A stretch of DNA of 64,000 nt from Myxococcales bacterium (GTDB lineage: Bacteria; Myxococcota; UBA727; VGSZ01), in the NCBI GenBank assembly GCA_023248635.1, contig JAHFED010000016.1:1-64000 (forward strand). The letters are read 5' to 3'. Shown here in pieces: positions 15,650-24,677 of this stretch. Below the pieces are notes generated by a model that did not search any database, was not told where the DNA came from, and saw only the letters and a list, made by a program, of their open reading frames with translations. Made by a program: the position numbers and the translations under genes. Position 1 is the stretch's first letter; every line of letters starts with the position of its first letter.

Positions 15650-16971
15650 TTGGCACCTGCTTTCGGGGGCGCGTGGTGCAGGACCACGATGGCCCGCTGC
15701 TGGGGCCCGAAGCGGGCTTTGACGAAGTCCTGCAGATCTTTGGGTCCGAGCTCGGCCAGAGCGCCGTAGACGCCGTCGACGAAGCTCGTGTCCATCGCTG
15801 GACCGCTGAGCCAGGCGAGGGTGCCAGCGATGTTGTCGGCAGAGGTCAGGTTCATCAAGAGCGCGTAACGGAGATTGCTCTTTACATCGGTCAATCTCCG
15901 GTCGTTGATCTTGCCGAGAGAGACGTTGTCCAACTGTTGCTGAATGCGCGCCAAGACGTCGTCGACGGCTTTGCCTTCCTTCATTTTGGCAGCCACAGCA
16001 AAGAGCGAGGCGTCTTTGTGCCATTCCCACCCGCACTCGACGTTCTCCGCCAGCTGCTCGCCCAGCACGACGGCCTTCACCAGATCGCTCGACTCCGAGA
16101 AAAGATAGCTCTTGAGCAACATGCCCAGGGCCGCCTGGCGGGGATCATCCACCGACGAGGGCACGCGCCATCCCACGTGCAAGCGATCTTCGGTGGGATT
16201 GTCCCAGGCGATCACCTTCCGGCGTTCAGCGTTCAGCGGCGCCTCATCTTGTACCGCGGTCTTGGCCCGCGTGCCCTTCCATCCCCCGAAGGCGTCGGCG
16301 GCCTCTTGGTGCACCGCAGCCACGTCGACGTCGCCAACGACGAGGAGCATCACGTTGTCTGGTGTATAGAATTTCTTGAAGAAGTCGCGAGAATACCTAT
16401 ATCCATTTGGCATTGCTTCGATGTCTTTCAAGAAGCCCATTGTCGTGTGCTTGTAGGTGTGCTTGTCGAAAGCCAGGTCCGAGAGGGCTTCGAAGGCCTT
16501 CTCATCGGGGTTGGCAAAGTTCTTGTTGTATTCGCCGAGCACGGCGCGGGACTCGGTCTTGAAGTCGTCCTCGGAGTACTCGAGCGCTCGGTAGCGATCG
16601 GCCTCGAGCTCGAAGATCTTCTGCAGGCCCTCTTTGGGGCCGACGAGCGAAAAGCCGGTGAAGTCGTCGGTGGTGTAGCCACTCTCGTCGACGCCGAGAG
16701 AAGCGAGCAGCGCCACCCTCTTGTCGGCGGGGAACTTCTTGGTGCCCCGAAACATGATGTGCTCGAAGAAGTGAGCGAAGCCCGAGTGGCCCGGCTCCAC
16801 CTCATCGCGCGAGCCTGTGCCGACCACCTCATACAGGGCGAAGAAGCCGCTGTGATCGGTGGGAACGACGACGACGCGCAGCCCATTGTCGAGGCGCTTC
16901 TCATAGCGCTCGTACGGAAAGGTCGGGGCCGCAGCGGCGACCGAGAGCGAGATCAGCAGAGAACCCAACAT
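15646..16971 (-). CDS. M16 zinc metallopeptidase, active subunit
   Basis: The 441-aa protein has a signal peptide (MLGSLLISLSVAAAA) and the inverted zinc motif HFFEH (His67, Glu70, His71) followed by the downstream ligand region LEADRYRAL and ESRAVLGEY. It is the catalytic half of an M16 pair acting in the periplasm or at the outer membrane. It leads a three-gene operon with the inactive M16 lipoprotein and a membrane protein. A block of A/T-rich codons near 16345-16445 encodes the segment around YRYSRDFFKKFYTPDN. Confidence 0.92.
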   Translation of the reverse strand: MLGSLLISLSVAAAAPTFPYERYEKRLDNGLRVVVVPTDHSGFFALYEVVGTGSRDEVEPGHSGFAHFFEHIMFRGTKKFPADKRVALLASLGVDESGYTTDDFTGFSLVGPKEGLQKIFELEADRYRALEYSEDDFKTESRAVLGEYNKNFANPDEKAFEALSDLAFDKHTYKHTTMGFLKDIEAMPNGYRYSRDFFKKFYTPDNVMLLVVGDVDVAAVHQEAADAFGGWKGTRAKTAVQDEAPLNAERRKVIAWDNPTEDRLHVGWRVPSSVDDPRQAALGMLLKSYLFSESSDLVKAVVLGEQLAENVECGWEWHKDASLFAVAAKMKEGKAVDDVLARIQQQLDNVSLGKINDRRLTDVKSNLRYALLMNLTSADNIAGTLAWLSGPAMDTSFVDGVYGALAELGPKDLQDFVKARFGPQQRAIVVLHHAPPKAGAK

Positions 16972-17072
16972 GCAGTGGCCTTAGCAGAATTTCCCCCTCG
17001 GCTTGGGCGGCCGGGCTTCCCAACCAGAAGCGGATGGGCCGACTGCCAGAAGCGCAAGCGCGTCACCGCAGA

Positions 17073-17157
17073 TTTGCGCCGTGCCAACGGCGCAAAGCAG
17101 GAAGCCCTTTGAGCCGTGCCAACGGCTCAAAGCAGGAGGCCCTTTGAGCGTGCCAAC
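17073..17157. repeat. 35-bp tandem hairpin repeat (2 full copies plus a partial)
   Basis: Two hairpins, TTTGCGCCG/CGGCGCAAA (17073-17096) and TTTGAGCCG/CGGCTCAAA (17108-17131), share the loop TGCCAA and are 35 bp apart. A third left half follows at 17143. One base pair differs between copies on both arms (G-C versus A-T), a compensatory change that points to selection for the stem. A related sequence lies at 38793-38813. The spacer is between the convergently arranged M16 promoter region and the end of the TPR gene. Confidence 0.75.
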
Positions 17158-17237
17158 CCGCCAGGCCCCAGGCCCCGACCGCGAGGCCCGGACCACCAGA
17201 GGGGCCGGGCGTGGTGAGCGTCACGGAGGACGCGTCC

Positions 17238-19301
17238 TCAGGCGGCGTCGTCGTCGATCATGCGCAGCAATTCCCGCACGGTGTCGTCGTCGGGCTGCTC
17301 GGCCAGGGCCGCACGAGCATGGTGCAGCGCTCGCTTGCGCTCACCCGTGCGGTGGCAGAGCACGGCCATCGACGCGTGGGCCTCCGCCGACGTCGGCTCC
17401 ACACGCAGGGCGTGCTCGAGGGCGCTCTTGGCCTCGCCGTACAGGCGCTCGTCGCAACAAGTACGGCCGAGGTTCACCAAGAAGCCGACCTCGTCGGGGG
17501 CGAGCTTCACCGCGCGCAAGAAAGCCACCCGAGCGTCGCCCGCGGCCCCGGTTCGGTACAGGGCGAGCCCCAGGGCGTTTTGGACGTCGGCGTGCTCGGG
17601 CAGGGCCCCGGCCGCGCGCTCGAGAATGCTCACCGCGCGGCTGTGCTCACCCAAGGCCGACAAAGCGCGGCCCAGGGCAAGGTTCAGCTCGCCATCGTCG
17701 GCGCGGGCGCGCACGGCACGCTCGAAGGCCCGGGCGGCTTTCTCGGTGAGACCGAGTGCTTCGAGGGCGAGGCCGCGGAGGTAGTCGGCGTGGGCGCGCC
17801 CGAGGTCACCGCTTTCGATGGCTTGGTCGGAGAGCAAGAAAAACTCATCGGGCACGATGGTGAGCTCGAAGCAGCCACCGCCGACGGAGGGCAGGTCGAT
17901 GCGGCGGGTCACCGACAACGCGTCGGCGCCGTCGTCGAAGAGATCGACTTCGAGACGCGAGGCGCGGCGCCGGGCTTCTTCGATCACGACCCCCGTGGTC
18001 CCCGGCGCCGAGATGATCAAGGCATTTTCGCTCAAAGCAACGACGTCGACGGCGTGGGGAAGGGGGCCGAGCTGTTCGCAAAATCCGCGCACCAGCGTCG
18101 GATCGAGCAGCAGGCTGGCAGCCTTGTCGCCGACGAAGCCGTAGGCGCGCGGTGCCAGTGCTCCCTGTCGCGCGCTCTGTTCGACGACGAAGGCGTGGCC
18201 ATCGAGGCGCAAGAAGGGCAGCTGGCGCCGGGCCTCGGCATGCAGGAAAGCGAAGCGCTCCGGAGGGTCGTCGTCGTGGACACGAAGGGGTGTGGCGCGT
18301 CCGCCGTCCTCGCGCACGGCCACCAGCAAGCAGCCGTCGTCGTCCTGACAGACGACGTCGGGGTAGGCCTTCTTGTAGGCCGGAGAGCGGACCAGGACAG
18401 CGACGTCGCCGACCTGTTCGGCCAGATCGTCCAGGCGCGCGCCCTTGAGGAAGACGTCGATGGCTGTGCCACTGGCGCGCGCGCCGGCCGCGAGATGGCG
18501 GTAGTCGATGCGTGACGGTCCACCACGCGTTGCGGTTCGAGCGAGCAAGCGATCCCCGGCGACCTCGAAGCGCACGCCCAGGAAGCGCCGTTCGAGCCCG
18601 CGCAACACCGCGACGAAGCTGCGCATCTCGTTGGGCAATTGCTGGGCGCGTCTCAAGACGACGGCGAGGGGACCTGCCCCCGTCCACAGTGCCTCGGCGA
18701 TGAGCGCGCTGGTGCCGACGTGGGCGTGGAAGCGGCCATCCGAGACCCGCACCAGTGCCCCTTCTTCTTCGATGTGCCCCGCGAGCCCCTGGGCCTCGGC
18801 TGCCTGAACCACCGCCAGCGCAATGGCTTCGACGTCGACGAAGAAGATCAAGCCCGCGTCGCCGTCGAGGTGGTGGGCCAGGTTGCCACCCCAATCCGGT
18901 GGCGCTGGTCGAAAGGGTGGGCGAGCATCGCGCAACGCCGACCAGGTCACCGATGAGAGGGCCTGAGCCCCGGCCTCGACCTGGCGCAAGGCCGCATCGA
19001 TCTCGTCGTCGCTGCCGCTGTTGGCTTGCTGCGAGAGCACCATCACCCGCATCGAAGGATCGAGGGTCGCGATCTGCACCTTGGCCTCGTCGTGGGCAGC
19101 GCGGATCGAATCAAGCAGCCGCTGGCGAAAGAGATCGGCCGGTGCCCTCGGCAGGCGGGCCAGCGTCTCGTGATCCAGGGCCTGCGGCAGAGGGGCATGA
19201 ACGCCACGATCGCCCAGCTCTCGCGCCGAATCAGCGTCCAGCGTCGTCTCCGCCGTACCGCGGGCGCGCAACCAACTGCCGATGCGAGAGAAAATCCGCA
19301 C
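17238..19301 (-). CDS. TPR-repeat protein of unknown function
   Basis: A 687-aa protein without a signal peptide. Residues 1-500 form a mixed alpha/beta region that is not recognised (segments such as GLIFFVDVEAIALAVVQAAE and GTAIDVFLKGARLDDL). Residues about 510-680 contain about four to five tetratricopeptide repeats (ARAFERAVRARADDGELNLA, NALGLALYRTGAAGDARVAF, EAKSALEHALRVEPTSAEAH). TPRs mediate protein-protein contacts, so an adaptor role in the cytoplasm is likely. The start is GTG. It is divergent from the pilin operon across about 290 bp. Confidence 0.8.
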   Translation of the reverse strand: MRIFSRIGSWLRARGTAETTLDADSARELGDRGVHAPLPQALDHETLARLPRAPADLFRQRLLDSIRAAHDEAKVQIATLDPSMRVMVLSQQANSGSDDEIDAALRQVEAGAQALSSVTWSALRDARPPFRPAPPDWGGNLAHHLDGDAGLIFFVDVEAIALAVVQAAEAQGLAGHIEEEGALVRVSDGRFHAHVGTSALIAEALWTGAGPLAVVLRRAQQLPNEMRSFVAVLRGLERRFLGVRFEVAGDRLLARTATRGGPSRIDYRHLAAGARASGTAIDVFLKGARLDDLAEQVGDVAVLVRSPAYKKAYPDVVCQDDDGCLLVAVREDGGRATPLRVHDDDPPERFAFLHAEARRQLPFLRLDGHAFVVEQSARQGALAPRAYGFVGDKAASLLLDPTLVRGFCEQLGPLPHAVDVVALSENALIISAPGTTGVVIEEARRRASRLEVDLFDDGADALSVTRRIDLPSVGGGCFELTIVPDEFFLLSDQAIESGDLGRAHADYLRGLALEALGLTEKAARAFERAVRARADDGELNLALGRALSALGEHSRAVSILERAAGALPEHADVQNALGLALYRTGAAGDARVAFLRAVKLAPDEVGFLVNLGRTCCDERLYGEAKSALEHALRVEPTSAEAHASMAVLCHRTGERKRALHHARAALAEQPDDDTVRELLRMIDDDAA

Positions 19302-19591
19302 GTGCCACGCTAGCGCGACTCGCCAACGCGCGGGGCCGTGGGCGATATCGGGTCAAGCCCCAACCTGGCTCAAGCCAGCAGCAGCCGCCGGCGGCACCGA
19401 CAACGACGACGTCAAACACCCTGCTTGCTGCTTGTGGGCTTGGCGCGCAGCCGGTGTGTTCTCTTGGTTGAGCTCCAGCCAGATCGAAGGTGCGCGAAGT
19501 CAAGGGCTCGTGCCGATCTGCCTCATCATGGACGCCGTCGTCGGGGTGACCCTAACTTCGGACTGTGGGCAGGTTTTCCTTCGAACGAGAA

Positions 19592-21076
19592 ATGATCCTC
19601 GACTACCGCGTGCGGTGGCTGGGACTGATCCCTCTCACGATGTGGATCTTCCACGTGGTCTACAACTGCTTCGTTCGGATGCAGCCGGCCTACCTGCTGT
19701 GGATGTGTCACGTCTCGGCGCTGCTGCTGGCGGTCGGATTGATCGCCTCCTATGCGTCGCTGATCCGGCTCGTCGCTGCCTGGACCGTGCTCGGCCTCCC
19801 CATCTGGATGCTCGACGCGATCGCCACAGGAGCCACGCGCATCTCGGTGCTCTCCCACTTGCTGGTGCCCCTCACCGCCGTCGTCGCCATGAGCCAGGTG
19901 CGTGGACCCCGGAGCCCCCTGCGCGCCACCGCCGCCGCCTTCGCCTACTACGTCGTGCTCCAGCTGATCGCGCGTTTCACGACGCCGCCGACGCTCAACG
20001 TCAACCTCGCATTTCAGGTCTACGAGTACTTCGCGAGCGAGCTCTTCACGGGCTACGCCGCGTACTGGACCATCGTCAGCTCCATTGGCGCCCTACTGCT
20101 CTTTGGCATCAACACGGCCTTCGCGCGCAAGTTCCCCATCGAGCTCGAGGAAGTTGCGGAGGTGCCCCCGCGCCGTGAACGCACCAACCCTTCGCAGACA
20201 CCCAGCAGCCCCGAGGCCCCCGTGAAGAAGCAGGCCACATCGCCAGGCATGCTGCCCCCGAAGGCCCCCGGCAGGGTGACGACGGCAATCCCCAAGCCAA
20301 AGACGTCGACGTCGGAGCCGACGCAGACGCCGATGTCGCCGGGCGCCGGGCCCCGGGTCCGCGGTTTCACGCTGCTGGAGATGATGATCGTGGTGTCGAT
20401 CCTCGGCGTATTGGCGGCCCTCGCCGTTCCCGATCTGTCGCCCGCGGTTCACAACGCCAAGCTGCGTTCTTCGCTCGACGAAGTCGTGAATTTTCTCGAG
20501 CGCGCCCGCCGCAACGCCCGCGCCGAGGGTCGGTGTCACCGCGTCGAGGTGCAGGGAAACACGACGATGGTGATGTCGCGCCGTGACACCGCCGACTGCT
20601 TCACGGCCGCCGACCTCGGCACCGGCTGGACGGAGGTGGCGCGCGCGTCCGTCCCCGCCCAGGGCATGACCTACGACATGGAGACGACGGCGGCGGTGGC
20701 GGCCCCGGCGTCGGAGAAGTTCATCATCTTTCGCCCCAACGGACGCCTGCGCGGCGACGGCGACCTCGACGTCAAAGACGACGGCGGCCGCATCTATGTC
20801 ACCTACGACAAGACTGCCAACATCGGCGTCGACGTCATCGTGACCTCGTTCGGGCGCATCTGCGGCAACCGCGTGGGCAGTCGCCCTGCAGCCCTCAGCC
20901 CCGCCGTTCCGGTGACCTGCGCCGTCGGCTTCTTCGACAGCGGGAGCGTCTTGGCGGCGGGGAGCTTCGGCGGCGGCGGCGGCGGGCCTCCTCTGGTTTT
21001 CAGCGGCGGTCTGACCTTTGGCGGCGGCCTGCTCGGCGACGGCGGCTTCGGCGGCGGCGGGGGGTCAGGCGGATGA
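19592..21076 (+). CDS. polytopic membrane domain fused to GspH/FimT-type prepilin
   Basis: A 494-aa product joins two unrelated parts. Residues about 10-185 hold five to six hydrophobic segments (IPLTMWIFHVVYNCFV, VSALLLAVGLIASYASL and others). After a Pro/Thr-rich linker comes a textbook prepilin site, RVRG258|FTLLEMMIVVSILGVLAALAVP, with Phe259 and Glu263, then a GspH-like domain and a Gly-rich tail. Prepilin leaders are normally short, so a 258-residue leader is odd. An internal in-frame ATG at 20333 would give a normal 11-residue leader, so two products from one frame are possible. ATG at 19592 is used; GTG at 19565 is an alternative. Its stop overlaps the next pilin gene (ATGA). Confidence 0.82.
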   Translation: MILDYRVRWLGLIPLTMWIFHVVYNCFVRMQPAYLLWMCHVSALLLAVGLIASYASLIRLVAAWTVLGLPIWMLDAIATGATRISVLSHLLVPLTAVVAMSQVRGPRSPLRATAAAFAYYVVLQLIARFTTPPTLNVNLAFQVYEYFASELFTGYAAYWTIVSSIGALLLFGINTAFARKFPIELEEVAEVPPRRERTNPSQTPSSPEAPVKKQATSPGMLPPKAPGRVTTAIPKPKTSTSEPTQTPMSPGAGPRVRGFTLLEMMIVVSILGVLAALAVPDLSPAVHNAKLRSSLDEVVNFLERARRNARAEGRCHRVEVQGNTTMVMSRRDTADCFTAADLGTGWTEVARASVPAQGMTYDMETTAAVAAPASEKFIIFRPNGRLRGDGDLDVKDDGGRIYVTYDKTANIGVDVIVTSFGRICGNRVGSRPAALSPAVPVTCAVGFFDSGSVLAAGSFGGGGGGPPLVFSGGLTFGGGLLGDGGFGGGGGSGG

Positions 21077-21495
21077 AGCGCGGTTACATCCTCCTCGAGA
21101 CCTTGATTGCTGGCGGCATCGTATCCATCGCCTTGGCCACCAGCGTCACCATGATTGCCTCCTCGCGCTTTGAGGCGTCGATGGCGGCGAAGCGTGCCGA
21201 GGCGTCGTCGTTGGCCCTCGGGATCGCCGACGGATTGATGACCGGCAAGACCGCTGCGAGCCAGGCGCTGGGGCCCGTCAGCAACCATCCCGGCTTTCAG
21301 GCCGGGTTCGACGTCATCGATTCATCGAACACCGTTCGCGTCTCTGATGGGGCGACCATCCCCCTGAAGAGCGCGAGCGTCCCGGCCCTCGCCGCCGATG
21401 ACTCCATGCACCTCATCACCGTCACCGTCGAGTACCCCACGAGCCAGGGCCCAGCGACCTTCGTCTACCAACGCCTGCGCCGGTTGGTGCCGTGA
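21073..21495 (+). CDS. minor pilin, PilV/GspI type
   Basis: A 140-aa pseudopilin whose leader is only MKRG, with cleavage before YILLETLIAGGIVSIAL; the Glu at +5 of the mature form is present. It has the length and simple architecture of PilV/GspI minor pilins, which prime type IV pilus or type II secretion assembly in the inner membrane. Its start overlaps the previous stop and its stop overlaps the GTG of the next gene, placing it in a four-gene minor pilin operon. Confidence 0.88.
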   Translation: MKRGYILLETLIAGGIVSIALATSVTMIASSRFEASMAAKRAEASSLALGIADGLMTGKTAASQALGPVSNHPGFQAGFDVIDSSNTVRVSDGATIPLKSASVPALAADDSMHLITVTVEYPTSQGPATFVYQRLRRLVP

Positions 21496-22787
21496 AGGGT
21501 CGTTCTGTGCCCCCCGTCTGCTTCCGCTTGGGGAAGCCGACCGGCCCGCCCGAGCGCAGCGCAAACACCGCCCGTGGGTTCACGCTGATCGAGCTGATCA
21601 TTGGCACGACCATGTCGCTGGCCATCGCCGGCGTCGCCATGGCCACGCTGCTCACCGTGCAGACGACGCAACTGGAGACCCAGCTCAAAAACGCCACCAC
21701 CCGCGACGCCATGTACATGCTCGACATGGTCGGCGGCGACCTTGGCTACGCCGGCGTCGGCGTCCCTTGGGGCAACGAGGTCAGCGGCCAGCCGGGCAGC
21801 ATGCGACCGGTGCTGCGCGTGGCGACGGCGCAGCAGCTGACCTTCATCGGCGACCTCCCCCTGCCCAATTCCGATCTCAACGGCTTGGCGGTGTTGAGCC
21901 GCCTCGGCGGCGCCGGCGACTCCGCTGACGTCGAGGTGACGTCGGAGCTCTCCCTCTGTGCGCCCGAAGCCGGTGCACTCACCTACCAATGCGACACCGG
22001 GCACAACAGCCTCTTTGAATTCCCCTCGGACAATTGTTCGACGGATCTCAGCGCCCGCACCTGTCCCTGGGCCCTGGGGAAATGGGCACCGATCAACACC
22101 GTTGCTGGCTCCACCGGCGGACAGCTCTTGCTCTTCACAGCGCCGGATGGGGGCTGGGCGTGGCGCAGGGTAGAGGTCAGCGGCGGCACCTTTCCCACCA
22201 CGGTGGACCTCGGCGAGACCCGCGGCGTCACGCTCCAAGCCGACTTCCCGGTCAACAACGGCGAGAAGCTGAGCCGCAGCCGCTTTTTGCGTCCGGTGAT
22301 CGGGGCAAGCACCATCTCCACGCTCGACCGCGTTTTCTATTCGGCCGAGACCCTGGCGGGTGCCGACTGCACAGCTGCCGTCAGCGCCGCCGCCACCGCC
22401 GCGGGGGGCAGCGCCGGGTGCGTGTTGATGCGGCGGCATTGTTGGGGCGAAGTGCTCGACGTCGACAGTGCCGGTTTTCCCGGCGCTGGGTCGGCGGCGC
22501 TGACGTCGAGGGGGGCGGCTCCTGCTGGTTGCGCGGCGCCCGACGAGGGCACCGACTGGGAGCCCGTCGCCAACAACCTCGACTCCTTCACCTTTCGCTA
22601 CTTCGACGTGCTCGACGCCCCTGTCGCTCCGACCACCGCCGCTCTGTTGTCGACGGTGGCGAGCGTCGAGGTCGAGCTCGTGATCGCGCGGACGACGACG
22701 GTGACGCACACCGTGTTGCGCCACAAGGTGGAGCGGCGTTTCTTCGTCGAGGCCGGCGACGGCTACGGCCCCACCGGGAGGCGCTGA
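21492..22787 (+). CDS. minor pilin, PilW type
   Basis: A 431-aa prepilin with the processing site ARG|FTLIELIIGTTMSLAIAG followed by a long cysteine-containing globular part (AYAGVGVPW, YQCDTGHNSLFEF, FTFRYFDV). Length and order match PilW. The leader is 29 residues, longer than usual, with a Pro/Arg-rich piece (VPPVCFRLGKPTGPPERS) between MKGR and RGFTLIE that could be an in-frame sequence insertion. The GTG start overlaps the previous stop. Confidence 0.88.
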   Translation: MKGRSVPPVCFRLGKPTGPPERSANTARGFTLIELIIGTTMSLAIAGVAMATLLTVQTTQLETQLKNATTRDAMYMLDMVGGDLGYAGVGVPWGNEVSGQPGSMRPVLRVATAQQLTFIGDLPLPNSDLNGLAVLSRLGGAGDSADVEVTSELSLCAPEAGALTYQCDTGHNSLFEFPSDNCSTDLSARTCPWALGKWAPINTVAGSTGGQLLLFTAPDGGWAWRRVEVSGGTFPTTVDLGETRGVTLQADFPVNNGEKLSRSRFLRPVIGASTISTLDRVFYSAETLAGADCTAAVSAAATAAGGSAGCVLMRRHCWGEVLDVDSAGFPGAGSAALTSRGAAPAGCAAPDEGTDWEPVANNLDSFTFRYFDVLDAPVAPTTAALLSTVASVEVELVIARTTTVTHTVLRHKVERRFFVEAGDGYGPTGRR

Positions 22788-24658
22788 TGCTGGCAACACC
22801 ACAGCGGGGTTTCGCCCTCGTCATCGTCGTCATCTGCAGCGTCGCCATGGTGGCCATCGCCATCGCGCTGGTCTTCACCGCCGGCTCCAGCCGCTTGATC
22901 TCGGTCAAGGGCAGCGCCATCGATCAGAGCGAGACCATCGCCATCGCCGGCATGGAACGCGCCGTCGCCTACGCCGAGCGCGTCGCCGACGTCGAACGGG
23001 ACTACGATCTGCTCCTCGACCCCACTGCCAGCATCGACTGCAACTCCCTCATCATCAGCCAGACCGCCCCTCAGAGCATCGGCGCCAACAGCAGCGGCAT
23101 CCCGCGCTTCACCGATGGGAACATCGCGTCTTACGAAAACCGCAGATATCGCGTCGTGCCCTTCAACAGCGGCGCCTACCTGGTGCGCTACGACGACGAC
23201 GCCGACGACGCCGACTCCAATCCGCTCTGGTCCCCCTTCACCGGCAACCGTCCCAACGGGGTCGCTTGCGGCGAGGGGCCGGCCTTCGGGAAGAACAACC
23301 CCTTCCGCGATCGCAACCGCGCCGTGTGGATCAGCGTCATCGGCGTCTATCCCGGCACCGATCCCGATCGCGCCCACCACCGCACGGCGCTGCGCCGTTT
23401 TCACGTGTCGACGGCGTCGCTGCCGGGTCCAGCGATCCACGTCGCGGGGGACATCGACTTCGACGGCGATCTCAAGTTCTGCTCCAACGTCGGCGACATC
23501 GCCTCGGGGGGGAGCATCACTTTCAACGCCGGCGACGCCGCCTGCGGACGATCCGCCGCCGCCGTGGCCATCATTGGCACGGTGCCGCCGGCCCCCGTTT
23601 GCCCGGCCAGCCACTGCACTCCGGCCGGAGGTGGAACGGCGCCAGCACCCTTCACGCCCCCGACGGTCTCGGACCCCGACACGCTCTTCTGGTTCAACAC
23701 CACGCAGCCGGCCTGCAATTTTTACGTCATCCAGGGCAACCCCGGCGGCTTGTTCTTCTGGGACGTCACCAGAGACCCGCCGAACTGCGCCGACGCACTC
23801 ACGGGTCCGTCGACCGACGCCCTTCCCTCACCGCCCGACGTCGCCACCATCGCTGCTGGGGCGGGTCTCGACACCTGTTGGGTGCCCATCCTCGTGCACG
23901 ATGCCACCGACGTCTTCGACACCCTCGGCAATGATGTCGTGGCGGGGGCTGGTGGCAGCTGGCGCCCTGGCACCACCTCGGGCCCCTTCGACATTCAGGA
24001 CCCCTTGGGTCTCACGTTCTCGGGGAGCGGCACCAAACCCGATTGGTCCCAGTGCAAAGTTCCTTGGAAAAAGACGGGTGATTTGACGTGCACCGGCAGT
24101 TGCAACGGGGCGACGACGGCGGCGTCGCTGCAGGCCGGTTTTCTGAAATTCGCCAACACGCAGGCCCTGCCGCCGGGCATGTACCGTTTTGCCCCGAGCA
24201 GCACGGGCACCCAGAACGCCAGCACCATGTTCGAGTCGACGGCTGTGGCAAGCATGCCGACCAGCGACGCGCCCCCGCCCGGCAACGTCAATCCCTTTCC
24301 CCTCGCCACTTTTCTGGTCAGCGGCAATTTCGTCGGCGACGACGACGTCGTCTTGGGCATCGGGCAGGAGCGCTCGCCCTTTGCCTCTTTGGTGGCCAAG
24401 AACAACATCACGTTTCCCGCGGGGCAGCACATGCTCTTCGCCGGCTCCGTCGTCTCCCTTTCGGGGAACATCCTGCTGCAAAACGGCGCCTTTCCCGTGG
24501 CCGGCCCGGCCTTCAATTTCCACGGCATGATCGTCGCCGCCAGCGGTAGCCTCACCGTCGAAGGGGGCGCCAACCTGCGGGTCGACTACAACGAGGATCT
24601 CTTCGGCGGCGTCAACGGCATTCCGGCTTCGGCGACGACGTCTCGCACCATCCGCTAA
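22787..24658 (+). CDS. PilX-like pilus assembly protein
   Basis: A 623-aa protein that begins MLATPQRGFALVIVVICSVAMVAIAIALVF, a PilX-type N-terminus (leader ending in RG, hydrophobic helix, no Glu at +5), then a region with IDQSETIAIAGMERAVAYAERV as in PilX N-terminal domains. The C-terminal two thirds are beta-rich with paired cysteines (GDLTCTGSCNGA) and are much larger than classical PilX, suggesting a fused surface domain. Start ATG shares one base with the previous stop (TGATG). It closes the minor pilin operon 19 nt before the kinase gene. Confidence 0.85.
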   Translation: MLATPQRGFALVIVVICSVAMVAIAIALVFTAGSSRLISVKGSAIDQSETIAIAGMERAVAYAERVADVERDYDLLLDPTASIDCNSLIISQTAPQSIGANSSGIPRFTDGNIASYENRRYRVVPFNSGAYLVRYDDDADDADSNPLWSPFTGNRPNGVACGEGPAFGKNNPFRDRNRAVWISVIGVYPGTDPDRAHHRTALRRFHVSTASLPGPAIHVAGDIDFDGDLKFCSNVGDIASGGSITFNAGDAACGRSAAAVAIIGTVPPAPVCPASHCTPAGGGTAPAPFTPPTVSDPDTLFWFNTTQPACNFYVIQGNPGGLFFWDVTRDPPNCADALTGPSTDALPSPPDVATIAAGAGLDTCWVPILVHDATDVFDTLGNDVVAGAGGSWRPGTTSGPFDIQDPLGLTFSGSGTKPDWSQCKVPWKKTGDLTCTGSCNGATTAASLQAGFLKFANTQALPPGMYRFAPSSTGTQNASTMFESTAVASMPTSDAPPPGNVNPFPLATFLVSGNFVGDDDVVLGIGQERSPFASLVAKNNITFPAGQHMLFAGSVVSLSGNILLQNGAFPVAGPAFNFHGMIVAASGSLTVEGGANLRVDYNEDLFGGVNGIPASATTSRTIR

Positions 24659-24677
24659 CCCGGCCTAGAGTCGCGCC

